This document shows, piece by piece, positions 7,243-13,615 of a stretch of DNA of 19,881 nt. The DNA is from an uncultured Clostridia bacterium (GTDB lineage: Bacteria > Bacillota > Clostridia > Christensenellales > Aristaeellaceae): contig CALNAU010000008.1 in NCBI GenBank assembly GCA_937874275.1, forward strand, positions 1 through 19,881, written 5' to 3'. The number at the start of each line of letters is the position of its first letter. Position 1 is the stretch's first letter. The notes beneath the pieces are model-generated. The model was not told where the DNA came from. It did no database searches and worked only from the letters and a program-made list of their open reading frames with translations. Both the position numbers and the translations under genes were made by a program.

Positions 7243-8424
7243 TTATTTGCGGGGCACGCGGGCGATGCCCGTCTGCTCGGCCACGGTGGCCACTTCCTCG
7301 GCCACGGCGTCGGCCACGCGCATGTCAAAGGGGCCGGGGATGATGTACTCGGGGTTGATTTCTTCCGGCGCGCACAGCGAGGCGATAGCGCGCGCGGCGG
7401 CCAGCTTCATCTCCTCGGTGATGTCGCGGGCTTCCACCATCAGGGCGCCCTTGAAAATGCCGGGGAACACCAGCACGTTGTTGATCTGGTTGGGGAAATC
7501 GCTGCGGCCGGTGGCAATCACTTTTGCGCCGCCCGCCTTGGCCTCGTCGGGCATAATCTCGGGGGTAGGGTTGGCCATGGCAAAGACAATGGGGTCCCTG
7601 GCCATGGTGGCCACCATCTCGGTGGTCAGAATGCCGGGGCCGGAAACGCCCAGGAAGATGTCCTTGCCCTTGATGACCTCGCTGAGCGGGCCGCGCTGCT
7701 TGTCGCGGTTGGTCTCGCTGGCGATTTCGCGCTGGGCCTCGTTCATCCACTCCTCGCCCGGGGCCAGCGCGCCGCGGCGCGCAGTGAGCACGATGTCCTT
7801 GGGCCCCAGCTGCATCAGGAGCCGGGCGATGGAAATGCCCGCGGCGCCCGAGCCGCTGATGAGGATGGACACATCCTTCCACTCCTTGCCCACCACCTTG
7901 AGGGCGTTGATGAGGCCGGCGGCCGTTACCACGGCGGTGCCGTGCTGGTCGTCATGGAAAATGGGGATGTCCAGCTCCGCTTTCAGGCGGCGCTCAATCT
8001 CAAAGCAGCGGGGGGAAGCGATGTCCTCCAGGTTGATGCCGCCAAAGGTGGGGGCCAGGTATTTGACGGTCTTGATGATTTCCTCGGTGTCCTTGGTATC
8101 CAGGCAGATGGGGAAGGCATCCACATTGCCAAAGGCCTTGAACAGCACGGCCTTGCCCTCCATGACCGGCATGGCGGCCTCCGGCCCGATGTCGCCCAGG
8201 CCCAGCACGGCGGTGCCGTCGCTCACCACGGCCACGGTGCGGCCCTTGATGGTGTACTTATAGGCATCGTGCTTGTCGGCGTGGATGCGGCGGCAGGGCT
8301 CGGCCACGCCGGGGGTATAGGCCACGCTTAGCTCCTCACGGTTGGTCACCGGCACCTTGGAGACCACCTCCAGCTTGCCGCGATGCTTTTCAGACAGCTC
8401 CAAAGCCATTTGATTGTAATCCAT
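7243..8424 (-). CDS. NAD(P)-dependent malic enzyme / oxaloacetate decarboxylase (CitM/MaeA-like)
   Basis: Malic enzymes convert malate to pyruvate and CO2 with NAD(P)H formation and also decarboxylate oxaloacetate; the CitM variant in lactic acid bacteria does mainly the latter during citrate use. The 393-residue protein is of the short bacterial type. Visible motifs are SVAYTPGVAEPC at 33-44 (Tyr36 as candidate acid), EGKAVLFKAFGNVDAFPI from 89 (Lys91), NLEDIASPRCFEIE at 131-144 and IFHDDQHGTA at 155-164 (metal-binding acids), the Rossmann GSGAAG at 191-196, and a later MANPTPEI. The start at 8424 follows AAGGAGG at 7 nt; a 55-codon extension upstream lacks family similarity and covers the promoter. 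Upstream of the AEC permease and citDEF, it would complete citrate to pyruvate conversion. Malate versus oxaloacetate preference cannot be read from sequence. Confidence 0.93.
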   Translation of the reverse strand: MDYNQMALELSEKHRGKLEVVSKVPVTNREELSVAYTPGVAEPCRRIHADKHDAYKYTIKGRTVAVVSDGTAVLGLGDIGPEAAMPVMEGKAVLFKAFGNVDAFPICLDTKDTEEIIKTVKYLAPTFGGINLEDIASPRCFEIERRLKAELDIPIFHDDQHGTAVVTAAGLINALKVVGKEWKDVSILISGSGAAGISIARLLMQLGPKDIVLTARRGALAPGEEWMNEAQREIASETNRDKQRGPLSEVIKGKDIFLGVSGPGILTTEMVATMARDPIVFAMANPTPEIMPDEAKAGGAKVIATGRSDFPNQINNVLVFPGIFKGALMVEARDITEEMKLAAARAIASLCAPEEINPEYIIPGPFDMRVADAVAEEVATVAEQTGIARVPRK

Positions 8425-8503
8425 CTCAACGCCTCCTTGTACCATATACCGGCTGTCGCCCTGGGCCCTGTCCCGGGTCAGCCAGTGTTTTTTTGATGCC
8501 CTC

Positions 8504-8532
8504 ATTCTATCATAAATCAGCGGCACTGTCCC
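8504..8532 (-). promoter_or_regulatory. Candidate promoter of the malic-enzyme gene
   Basis: On the minus strand, GGGACA (complement of 8527-8532) and TAGAAT (complement of 8504-8509) are 17 bp apart, about 80 nt upstream of the ATG. The -10 matches five of six consensus bases and the -35 four of six. The resulting leader holds a GC-rich imperfect stem. Confidence 0.4.
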
Positions 8533-8592
8533 CCGCGGGCAGGGTGCTGACACAAAATCTACCGACCGTTCTTCTCCTATCCGGCACATCTG

Positions 8593-8611
8593 TTGTGTAA
8601 TTATTTCACAA
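8593..8611. promoter_or_regulatory. Operator-like dyad in the divergent malic-enzyme/LRR promoter region
   Basis: TTGTGTAATTATTTCACAA is an imperfect palindrome: 8-bp arms with one mismatch around a 3-bp centre. On the minus strand the left half reads TTGTGAA, like the half-site of the redox regulator Rex (TTGTGAA-N4-TTCACAA), but the half-site spacing is one base longer. It lies about 58 bp upstream of the predicted plus-strand start and about 60 bp upstream of the minus-strand -35 box. The 310-nt gap between the two start codons otherwise contains only the two promoters and leaders. Confidence 0.4.
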
Positions 8612-8624
8612 TTATGTCGAAATG

Positions 8625-8653
8625 TTGCGGAATAAAATTATTTGTGTTATAGT
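8625..8653 (+). promoter_or_regulatory. Sigma-A-like promoter of the LRR protein gene
   Basis: TTGCGG (8625-8630) and TATAGT (8648-8653) are separated by 17 bp in an AT-rich stretch that stands out from the GC-rich surroundings. The predicted leader is about 75 nt and ends with GAGAAGGAGAGAC before the ATG at 8735. Confidence 0.5.
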
Positions 8654-8734
8654 GAGCGCCGTCCCTTTCGCGCGGGCTGTGCCGGCGCCATCAGCGGGAC
8701 CCAAACCGCCCCAGGGCATGAGAGAAGGAGAGAC

Positions 8735-9637
8735 ATGAGAAAGTTCCTATCCGCAGTGCTGCTGACGATTCTGCTGCTGACCACCACCGCCGCGTTGGCC
8801 GAACAACCCAAGCCCTCCCTGACCGATGTACAGCTGGCCGTCAATGCCCGTTATGTCAACCTGGGCGAGATCCGCGTGACGGACATCAACGAGCTGATTC
8901 GCTTCATCGACGCGCATCCCGGCCTATCGCGCATAGACATGTTTGAAAGCCGCCTGAAGGCCGAGGAAATCGACCTGCTGGCCGAGCGCTATCCGGACAT
9001 CAAATTCGGCTGGACCATTCGCCTGGTGGATGAGCACTATATCCGCACGGATGCCACCGCTTACGCCAACAACCACAACAAACGCTCCGAGCTGCACAAG
9101 AGTTCGGATTTCCGCCAGCTGAAGTACTGCACCGAACTGCGCGCGCTGGACCTGGGGCACAACGCCATTGACGATATCAGCTTCATCGAGGATTTGACCG
9201 AGCTGCGCGTCATCATTCTGGCCGGCAACTTTATCACCGATATTTCGCCGCTCAAAAAGCTGGAAAAGCTGGAGTACGCGGAGCTGTTTAACAATTATAT
9301 TGAAGATTATTCGCCGCTGAGCGGCCTGGAGAACCTCATTGACCTCAACATCTGCTTTAACCAGACGCAAGATTTTACCCCCCTGTACGGCCTCAAGGGG
9401 CTGGAGCGGCTGTGGGTGTACAACAGCAACAACCGCAATTCCAATGACCCGGTGAGCCCCGAGCTGGTGGCCGACCTGCAGGCACAGCTGCCCCAGTGCC
9501 AGATTAACTCCACCAGTTACTCCACCGCAGGCGGCTGGCGCACGCATGAACGCTACTACGTGGTGTTCAACATGCTGCACGGCGCGGTTGCCTGGCTGCC
9601 CTGGCACGCCGAAGGCCTGGTGCCCAGGTACAACTGA
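8735..9637 (+). CDS. Secreted leucine-rich repeat protein (internalin-like repeats)
   Basis: The 300-residue product starts with a signal peptide (residues 1-22, cleavage likely after ALA, no lipobox cysteine). Residues about 45-95 form a pre-repeat segment ending in RYPDIKFGWTI, which I recognise from other clostridial LRR proteins. About four 22-residue repeats follow at about 133-230, with pattern LxxLxLxxNxIxDISxL (for example LRALDLGHNAIDDISFIEDL and LRVIILAGNFITDISPLKKL). A C-terminal segment with TAGGWRTHERYY ends the protein. There is no LPXTG motif or membrane anchor. The start at 8735 is set by AAGGAG 6-7 nt upstream and by the signal peptide. Such proteins usually bind other proteins at the cell surface; a specific partner is not deducible. 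It is transcribed alone, from its own promoter to the terminator at 9661. Confidence 0.85.
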   Translation: MRKFLSAVLLTILLLTTTAALAEQPKPSLTDVQLAVNARYVNLGEIRVTDINELIRFIDAHPGLSRIDMFESRLKAEEIDLLAERYPDIKFGWTIRLVDEHYIRTDATAYANNHNKRSELHKSSDFRQLKYCTELRALDLGHNAIDDISFIEDLTELRVIILAGNFITDISPLKKLEKLEYAELFNNYIEDYSPLSGLENLIDLNICFNQTQDFTPLYGLKGLERLWVYNSNNRNSNDPVSPELVADLQAQLPQCQINSTSYSTAGGWRTHERYYVVFNMLHGAVAWLPWHAEGLVPRYN

Positions 9638-9660
9638 GCAAAATCACTACCTGGATACTA

Positions 9661-9694
9661 CAAAGGATCGCCTCGCAGCGGTCCTTTGTTGTTC
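9661..9694 (+). terminator. Intrinsic terminator after the LRR gene
   Basis: CAAAGGATCGC (9661-9671) pairs with GCGGTCCTTTG (9678-9688) over 11 bp including one G-U, with a 6-nt loop. A T-rich stretch (TTGTTCT) follows. It begins 24 nt after the LRR stop codon. Confidence 0.65.
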
Positions 9695-9764
9695 TGATGT
9701 TATTCAGCGCTCATTGCCCACATCCGGGGTATACTTCAGCGAATATAAATCATTGGAGGAAGCC

Positions 9765-10235
9765 ATGACCCACATCACCGGTGTAGAAATTGATTTGGTT
9801 GTCCGCGACAGCCTGGCCGCCCTGGCGCTATACGAGCGCATCTTTGAGGTGAAGCGCATTGAGGTATCCAACTTCCCCAAGGGGACCAACGAGGCGGTGT
9901 TTTCCATCTATGGTACGCGCATTCACCTGCTGGACGAGAACCCGGACTATGGCCTGACAGCACCGCAGCCTGGGCAGCCCCTGCCCTCCTGGCTCAACGT
10001 GCTGGTGCCGGATATCAAAGCGGCGTGGGACGCGGCCATCGAGGCCGGCTGCAATCAGATACAGCCCGTGACCGAGATGGCGCAGATGGGCGTATCAAAC
10101 GCTGTCTTCAGTGACCCGGACGGTCATGTGTGGATGCTGCACCAGATTCACCGGGTGGTAAGCCACGCGGAGCGCGTACGCATCCTGGAAAAGGAATTCG
10201 GCCCCGCCGACACGCAGGCAGAGGCCGAAGAATAA
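9765..10235 (+). CDS. VOC (glyoxalase/bleomycin-resistance fold, PhnB-like) family protein
   Basis: The 156-residue protein has the two-module VOC layout: THITGVEIDLVVRDSLAALALYERIF at the N-terminus, ending its first half with FSIYGTRIHLLDE, and a second half LPSWLNVLVPDIKAAWDAAIEAGC leading to the typical SNAVFSDPDGHVWMLHQ near 110-126. VOC proteins include glyoxalases, dioxygenases and antibiotic-binding proteins; the metal-binding pattern is incomplete by eye (His126 and some Glu candidates), so a catalytic role is uncertain. The start at 9765 follows GGAGG at 5 nt. Longer in-frame readings would overlap the terminator and the LRR gene. No convincing promoter was found in the 75 nt after the terminator. 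It ends 24 nt from the convergent mscS gene. Substrate unknown. Confidence 0.8.
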   Translation: MTHITGVEIDLVVRDSLAALALYERIFEVKRIEVSNFPKGTNEAVFSIYGTRIHLLDENPDYGLTAPQPGQPLPSWLNVLVPDIKAAWDAAIEAGCNQIQPVTEMAQMGVSNAVFSDPDGHVWMLHQIHRVVSHAERVRILEKEFGPADTQAEAEE

Positions 10236-10259
10236 CCAATCGCCAGAATATACGCCGCC

Positions 10260-11099
10260 TTAGAGCTTGGCCCGCTCGCGCAGCATGGTGACGCTCTGGG
10301 GCGGCGGTGCCTCGATGCCCTGGTGGTCAAAGGCCTGCTTAAGCCCCTCGGTGAGGTCGAAGGTGACCGTCCAGAAATCCGGTGTGCGGCACCACACGCG
10401 CAGCGTGAAGCTGAGCAGGCCACCCTGCATGGCGCCCATGCGCGCCGCGGGCGCCGGGTCCGGCAGCACCAGGGGGTGAGCCAGGGCTGTGCGCTCCATC
10501 AGCGCTTTGGCCTGGGCGATATCGGTATCGTAGGCCAGCATGAAGGGGATGTCCACCCGGCGGGTATCATAGGCCGAAAAGTTGGTGACCACGCCGTTTG
10601 ACAGGCTGCTGTTGGGCAGTATGATTTTCTTGCGGTCAAAGGTGGTCAGCTGCGTGTACATCACGTTCATGCTGGCCACCGTGCCCTCCACATCGCCTGC
10701 CTTGATATAATCGCCCACCCGGAAGGGGTGAAACAGCAGCAGCATCAGCCCGCCGGCAAAGTTGCCCAGGCTGCCCTGCAGCGCCAGGCCCACCGCCAGA
10801 CCCACCGAGGACAGGATGGCGATGAAGCTGGTGCTGGGCACGCCTAAAGATGTGGCGATGCTGATGATTAAAATGGTGTGCAGCGTGATGGAGATCAGGC
10901 TGCTCAAAAAGCTGATGAGGCCCTGATCCAGCTTGCTCTTGGTGGTGTAGTGGTCAAACAGGCGCATGGCGCGCTTGATGATGAAGCGCCCCGCCAGCAG
11001 CAGCGCAAGCGCCCCCACGATGCTCAGCGCCATGTCGGCCGTGGCCTCCGAAAAGAACTTCTTGACGCCCTGGATGGCGCCGTTCACAAACTCTTGCAC
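10260..11099 (-). CDS. mscS: Small-conductance mechanosensitive channel
   Basis: MscS opens under membrane tension to release solutes during osmotic downshock. The 279-residue protein matches E. coli MscS (286 residues) in layout: three N-terminal membrane spans, the pore-lining helix with GLAVGLALQGSLGNFAGGLMLLLF (about 119-142) rich in Gly and Ala packing residues, then FRVGDYI and the beta-domain with KIILPNSSLSNGVVTNFS, and a C-terminal alpha/beta domain including FTLRVWCRTPDFW. The start is a GTG at 11099, chosen because AGGAGG lies 6 nt upstream; the longer ATG reading to 11156 would cover the preceding terminator. It lies downstream of the nucleoside transporter operon but is separated by that terminator, so it probably has its own, unrecognised promoter. 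Confidence 0.93.
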   Translation of the reverse strand: MQEFVNGAIQGVKKFFSEATADMALSIVGALALLLAGRFIIKRAMRLFDHYTTKSKLDQGLISFLSSLISITLHTILIISIATSLGVPSTSFIAILSSVGLAVGLALQGSLGNFAGGLMLLLFHPFRVGDYIKAGDVEGTVASMNVMYTQLTTFDRKKIILPNSSLSNGVVTNFSAYDTRRVDIPFMLAYDTDIAQAKALMERTALAHPLVLPDPAPAARMGAMQGGLLSFTLRVWCRTPDFWTVTFDLTEGLKQAFDHQGIEAPPPQSVTMLRERAKL

Positions 11100-11124
11100 T
11101 GGGTTCCTCCTACCACATTCATTG

Positions 11125-11165
11125 AAAAGGGATTGCCGCGGTACACACCTTGGCAATCCATTTTA
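11125..11165. terminator. Bidirectional-looking terminator between the TfoX-like gene and mscS
   Basis: GGATTGCC (11130-11137) and GGCAATCC (11152-11159) form a perfect 8-bp stem with a 14-nt loop. On the minus strand it is followed by CTTTTC (complement of 11124-11129) and on the plus strand by ATTTTATT. It ends the nucleoside transporter operon and sits about 30 nt before mscS. Confidence 0.65.
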
Positions 11166-11181
11166 TTGTCGCGGGATGGGG

Positions 11182-11508
11182 CTACTTCGCCGGCTTGCGC
11201 GCCCGCCTGGCGGGCAGTGGAGTAATGGGTTCCAAAATGGAAAGCACCCGCAGGCTCAGCGCCCGATTGTCAATGTCCAGCAGGTAGTGCGGCTTGGCCC
11301 CGGGGTAAGGCTCCGCCGTGTCGGCGGCAGCCATCAAATTCGCCAACTCCGGGCGCATTTTAACGAACACCGTGTTGTCGCACACCAGCAGCAAGGGCTT
11401 GTCGTTGACGTAGACCATGTATTCGCCGAACATCCTGCGGCTGCGCACGGCGCCGGCATCGGCAACCTGCGCCTCCACATAGGCGATGTACATAGCGTCG
11501 GTGGCCAC
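11182..11508 (-). CDS. TfoX N-terminal domain family protein
   Basis: The 108-residue protein consists of a TfoX_N domain: RRMFGEYMVYVNDKPLLLV at about 24-42 is the hallmark block, followed by DNTVFVKM, a PELANLM helix and the aromatic-bearing PYPGAKPHYLLDI. A basic tail (RRARKPAK) ends it. TfoX in gamma-proteobacteria regulates competence, but stand-alone TfoX_N proteins in Firmicutes have no settled function. The start is the GTG at 11508 (read VATDAMYIAYVEAQV), which matches the usual MAT-x(3)-Y start of the family; AGG lies 7 nt before it. It begins 4 nt after the permease stop, so it is the last gene of the nucleoside transporter operon. Whether it works with the transporter is unknown. 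Confidence 0.8.
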   Translation of the reverse strand: MATDAMYIAYVEAQVADAGAVRSRRMFGEYMVYVNDKPLLLVCDNTVFVKMRPELANLMAAADTAEPYPGAKPHYLLDIDNRALSLRVLSILEPITPLPARRARKPAK

Positions 11509-11512
11509 AGGG

Positions 11513-12472
11513 CTACCTGGCGCCCTTGTCGTAGGGCACGCCGCTGGCGCGCGGGGCCTGGGATTTTCTGCTGGTGAAGGCCAGCACAATCAGCGTGGCG
11601 ATGAAGGGAATCATCTTGTACACGTCGCTTGGGATGCCCAGGTCCTTGAGCACCGCGATGCCCGAATAGGCTGAGGCCACCGTCTTCATCAGGCCGAAGA
11701 AGAAGGCCGCGATGAGGATGCGCAGGGGCTTCCACTGGCCGAAGATGAGCACCGCCAGCGCCAGGAAGCCATAGCCCGATACCGTGGCATTGAAGTTGGT
11801 AGAGGTGGGGATGACATACACCAGGCCGCCCAGCCCGGCCAGCGCGCCGGATATGAGCACGCCCGCGTAGCGCATGCGGTACACATTGATGCCCACGCTG
11901 TCGGCCGCCTGGGGATGCTCGCCGCAGGCGCGCAGGCGCAGGCCAAAGCGCGTCTTGTACAGCACGAAGGCTGCCACCGCGAAGATGATGAGGCCGATGT
12001 AGGTGGTGATGTACGCGTTCTGGAACAGCAGCGGCCCAAGCACCGGGATATCCCCCAGCACCGGCACGCTGGCGATGCGAAAGGTGTTGTTGAACTCAAT
12101 TTGCTGCACGCCGTTGGGCTGCACCATGCGCGCCAGGTAGATGGCGGCGGCAGGCGCAATCACGTTAAGCGCCGTGCCCGAGATGGTCTGGTCGCTGCGC
12201 AGGTTGATGGCGGCGTAGGCATGCAGCAGGGAAAACAGCATGCCGCTGCCCACCGCGATGAGGATGGCCAATATCAGCAGCCACTGGCCGCTCATGGTGT
12301 CCTGCATCTTGCTGATGAAGAAGATGGAGCAGAACGCGCCCGCCACCATGATGCCCTCCAGCGCGATGTTGACCACGCCGGAACGCTCGGAGAACATGCC
12401 GCCCAGGGCCACAATCAGCAGCGGGATGGAGAAGAACATCATCTGCTGCACCAGGAAAAAGATGGTATCCAT
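11513..12472 (-). CDS. Nucleoside ABC transporter permease 2 (NupQ/YufQ-like)
   Basis: This 319-residue inner-membrane subunit of a BMP-type ABC importer belongs to BPD_transp_2. The N-terminal FSERSGVVNIALEGIMVAGAF (about 28-48) is diagnostic of the YufQ/BmpD side of these transporters. Further on, LRSDQTISGTALNVIAP (about 91-107) and the cytoplasmic loop FGLRLRACGEHPQAADSVGI (about 175-194) agree, and YGFLALAVLIFGQWKP lies near 234-249. About eight to nine hydrophobic spans are visible. The start at 12472 overlaps the stop of permease 1 by one base (TGATG) with AGGAGG 10 nt upstream. It pairs with permease 1 to form the channel. Nucleoside substrates are inferred from family precedent. Confidence 0.92.
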   Translation of the reverse strand: MDTIFFLVQQMMFFSIPLLIVALGGMFSERSGVVNIALEGIMVAGAFCSIFFISKMQDTMSGQWLLILAILIAVGSGMLFSLLHAYAAINLRSDQTISGTALNVIAPAAAIYLARMVQPNGVQQIEFNNTFRIASVPVLGDIPVLGPLLFQNAYITTYIGLIIFAVAAFVLYKTRFGLRLRACGEHPQAADSVGINVYRMRYAGVLISGALAGLGGLVYVIPTSTNFNATVSGYGFLALAVLIFGQWKPLRILIAAFFFGLMKTVASAYSGIAVLKDLGIPSDVYKMIPFIATLIVLAFTSRKSQAPRASGVPYDKGAR

Positions 12473-13614
12473 CAGCGCTCCACCTCCTCTTTGACAGGCT
12501 CGGGTGCCGCGGCGTCCTTCTCCTTGCCGCGGCGGGCAACGCGCCTCATGATGTCGCGCACCAACAGCGAGAAGGCGCTGAAGTAGATGATGAGGCCGAT
12601 GATGACGTCGATGATTTCCTTCATGTACTTGAGGGACTGCAGGTAACTGCCCCCCACCGTGATGTGGGCGATGAACAGGCCCGTGAAGATGATGCCGATG
12701 GGGTTGGACATGCCCAGCAGCGCCACCGCGATGCCGTTGAAGCCCTGGGCTGCCAGCACCTCGGCCACGTGAATGTGCATGCCGCTGGCCGGCGCCAGAT
12801 ACATCAGCGCCCCTGCCACACCGGCCAGGCCGCCCGCGATGGCCATGGAGGTAATGATGGCGCGGTTCTCGCTGATGCCTGCATAGCGGCTGGCATGGCG
12901 GTTGAAGCCGCAGGCCTTCAGCTCGTAGCCGAAGGTGGTGCGGCCCAGCAGGATATATATCAGCACCGCGAACCCGATGGCAATCAATATGCCCGCGTTG
13001 ACGCTGGACGCGTCGTGGAAGCGGCCCTTGAGCATGTAGAAGATGTTGTCAAGCCCGGCCTTGGGAATCACGGCGTTGTTGGCCACGTTGACCGTCTGGT
13101 TGCGCAAAGCGTCAAACAGGTGCGAATTCTTGACCAGGTAGTTGACGCCGTACATGCCGATGTAGTTGAGCATAATGGAGCTGATGACCTCGTGCACGTT
13201 GAGCAGCGCCTTGAAGATGCCCACAATCATGCCCCACACCATGCCGGCCAGCATGCCCATCAGCAGCGCCACAATCCAGTGCAGGGCGCCGGGCAGGAAC
13301 GTCCACGTGACGCCCACATAGATGGATACAAAGCCGCCCACCATCAGCTGCCCGGAGGCGCCGATGTTGAACATGCCCGTCTTGAACGCGAAGCCGACCG
13401 ACAGGCCGGTCATGATGATGGGCGTGGCGAAGTACAGCACCTGGCCCACGCCCTTCATGCCGTTGTTCCAGCCGCCAATCAAAATGGTGCCCAGGCCGCG
13501 CAGCGCGTTTTGCGGGTTGGATATCAGCAGAATCACAAACCCCGCCAGCAGCCCCGCCACAATCGCCAGCAGCGAGGCGGAGGCGCTGGACAGGCTTTTT
13601 CTTACCTTATTCAT
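12472..13614 (-). CDS. Nucleoside ABC transporter permease 1 (NupP/YufP-like)
   Basis: This is the first channel subunit of the BMP-type importer, 380 residues. After a hydrophobic N-terminal span come the diagnostic TGLSVGFAFKTGMFNIGASGQ region (about 89-109), LNVHEVISSIMLNYIGMYGVNYLV (about 158-181) and the cytoplasmic loop TTFGYELKACGFNRHASRYAGIS (about 246-268), plus AAQGFNGIAVALLGMSNPIGI near 308-328. The charged C-terminus (KEKDAAAPEPVKEEVER) is cytoplasmic. The start at 13614 (MNKVRKSL) lies one base after the ATPase stop, with AAGGAG 10 nt upstream; longer readings lie within the ATPase gene. The tight packing with its neighbours indicates translational coupling. Confidence 0.92.
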   Translation of the reverse strand: MNKVRKSLSSASASLLAIVAGLLAGFVILLISNPQNALRGLGTILIGGWNNGMKGVGQVLYFATPIIMTGLSVGFAFKTGMFNIGASGQLMVGGFVSIYVGVTWTFLPGALHWIVALLMGMLAGMVWGMIVGIFKALLNVHEVISSIMLNYIGMYGVNYLVKNSHLFDALRNQTVNVANNAVIPKAGLDNIFYMLKGRFHDASSVNAGILIAIGFAVLIYILLGRTTFGYELKACGFNRHASRYAGISENRAIITSMAIAGGLAGVAGALMYLAPASGMHIHVAEVLAAQGFNGIAVALLGMSNPIGIIFTGLFIAHITVGGSYLQSLKYMKEIIDVIIGLIIYFSAFSLLVRDIMRRVARRGKEKDAAAPEPVKEEVER

Positions 13615-13615
13615 G

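Noticed and set aside
7114..8331. 405-codon plus-strand open frame opposite the malic-enzyme gene
   Set aside because: It is low-complexity antisense reading of a well-conserved enzyme gene, with no domain pattern. The same applies to plus-strand frames at 3374-4291 and 15337-16347.
8425..8589. N-terminal extension of the malic enzyme to 8589
   Set aside because: The extra 55 residues lack family similarity and cover the candidate promoter; AAGGAGG places the start at 8424.
9695..9764. Promoter for the VOC gene (TATACT or TATAAA strings)
   Set aside because: No -35 hexamer lies at an acceptable distance from either string.
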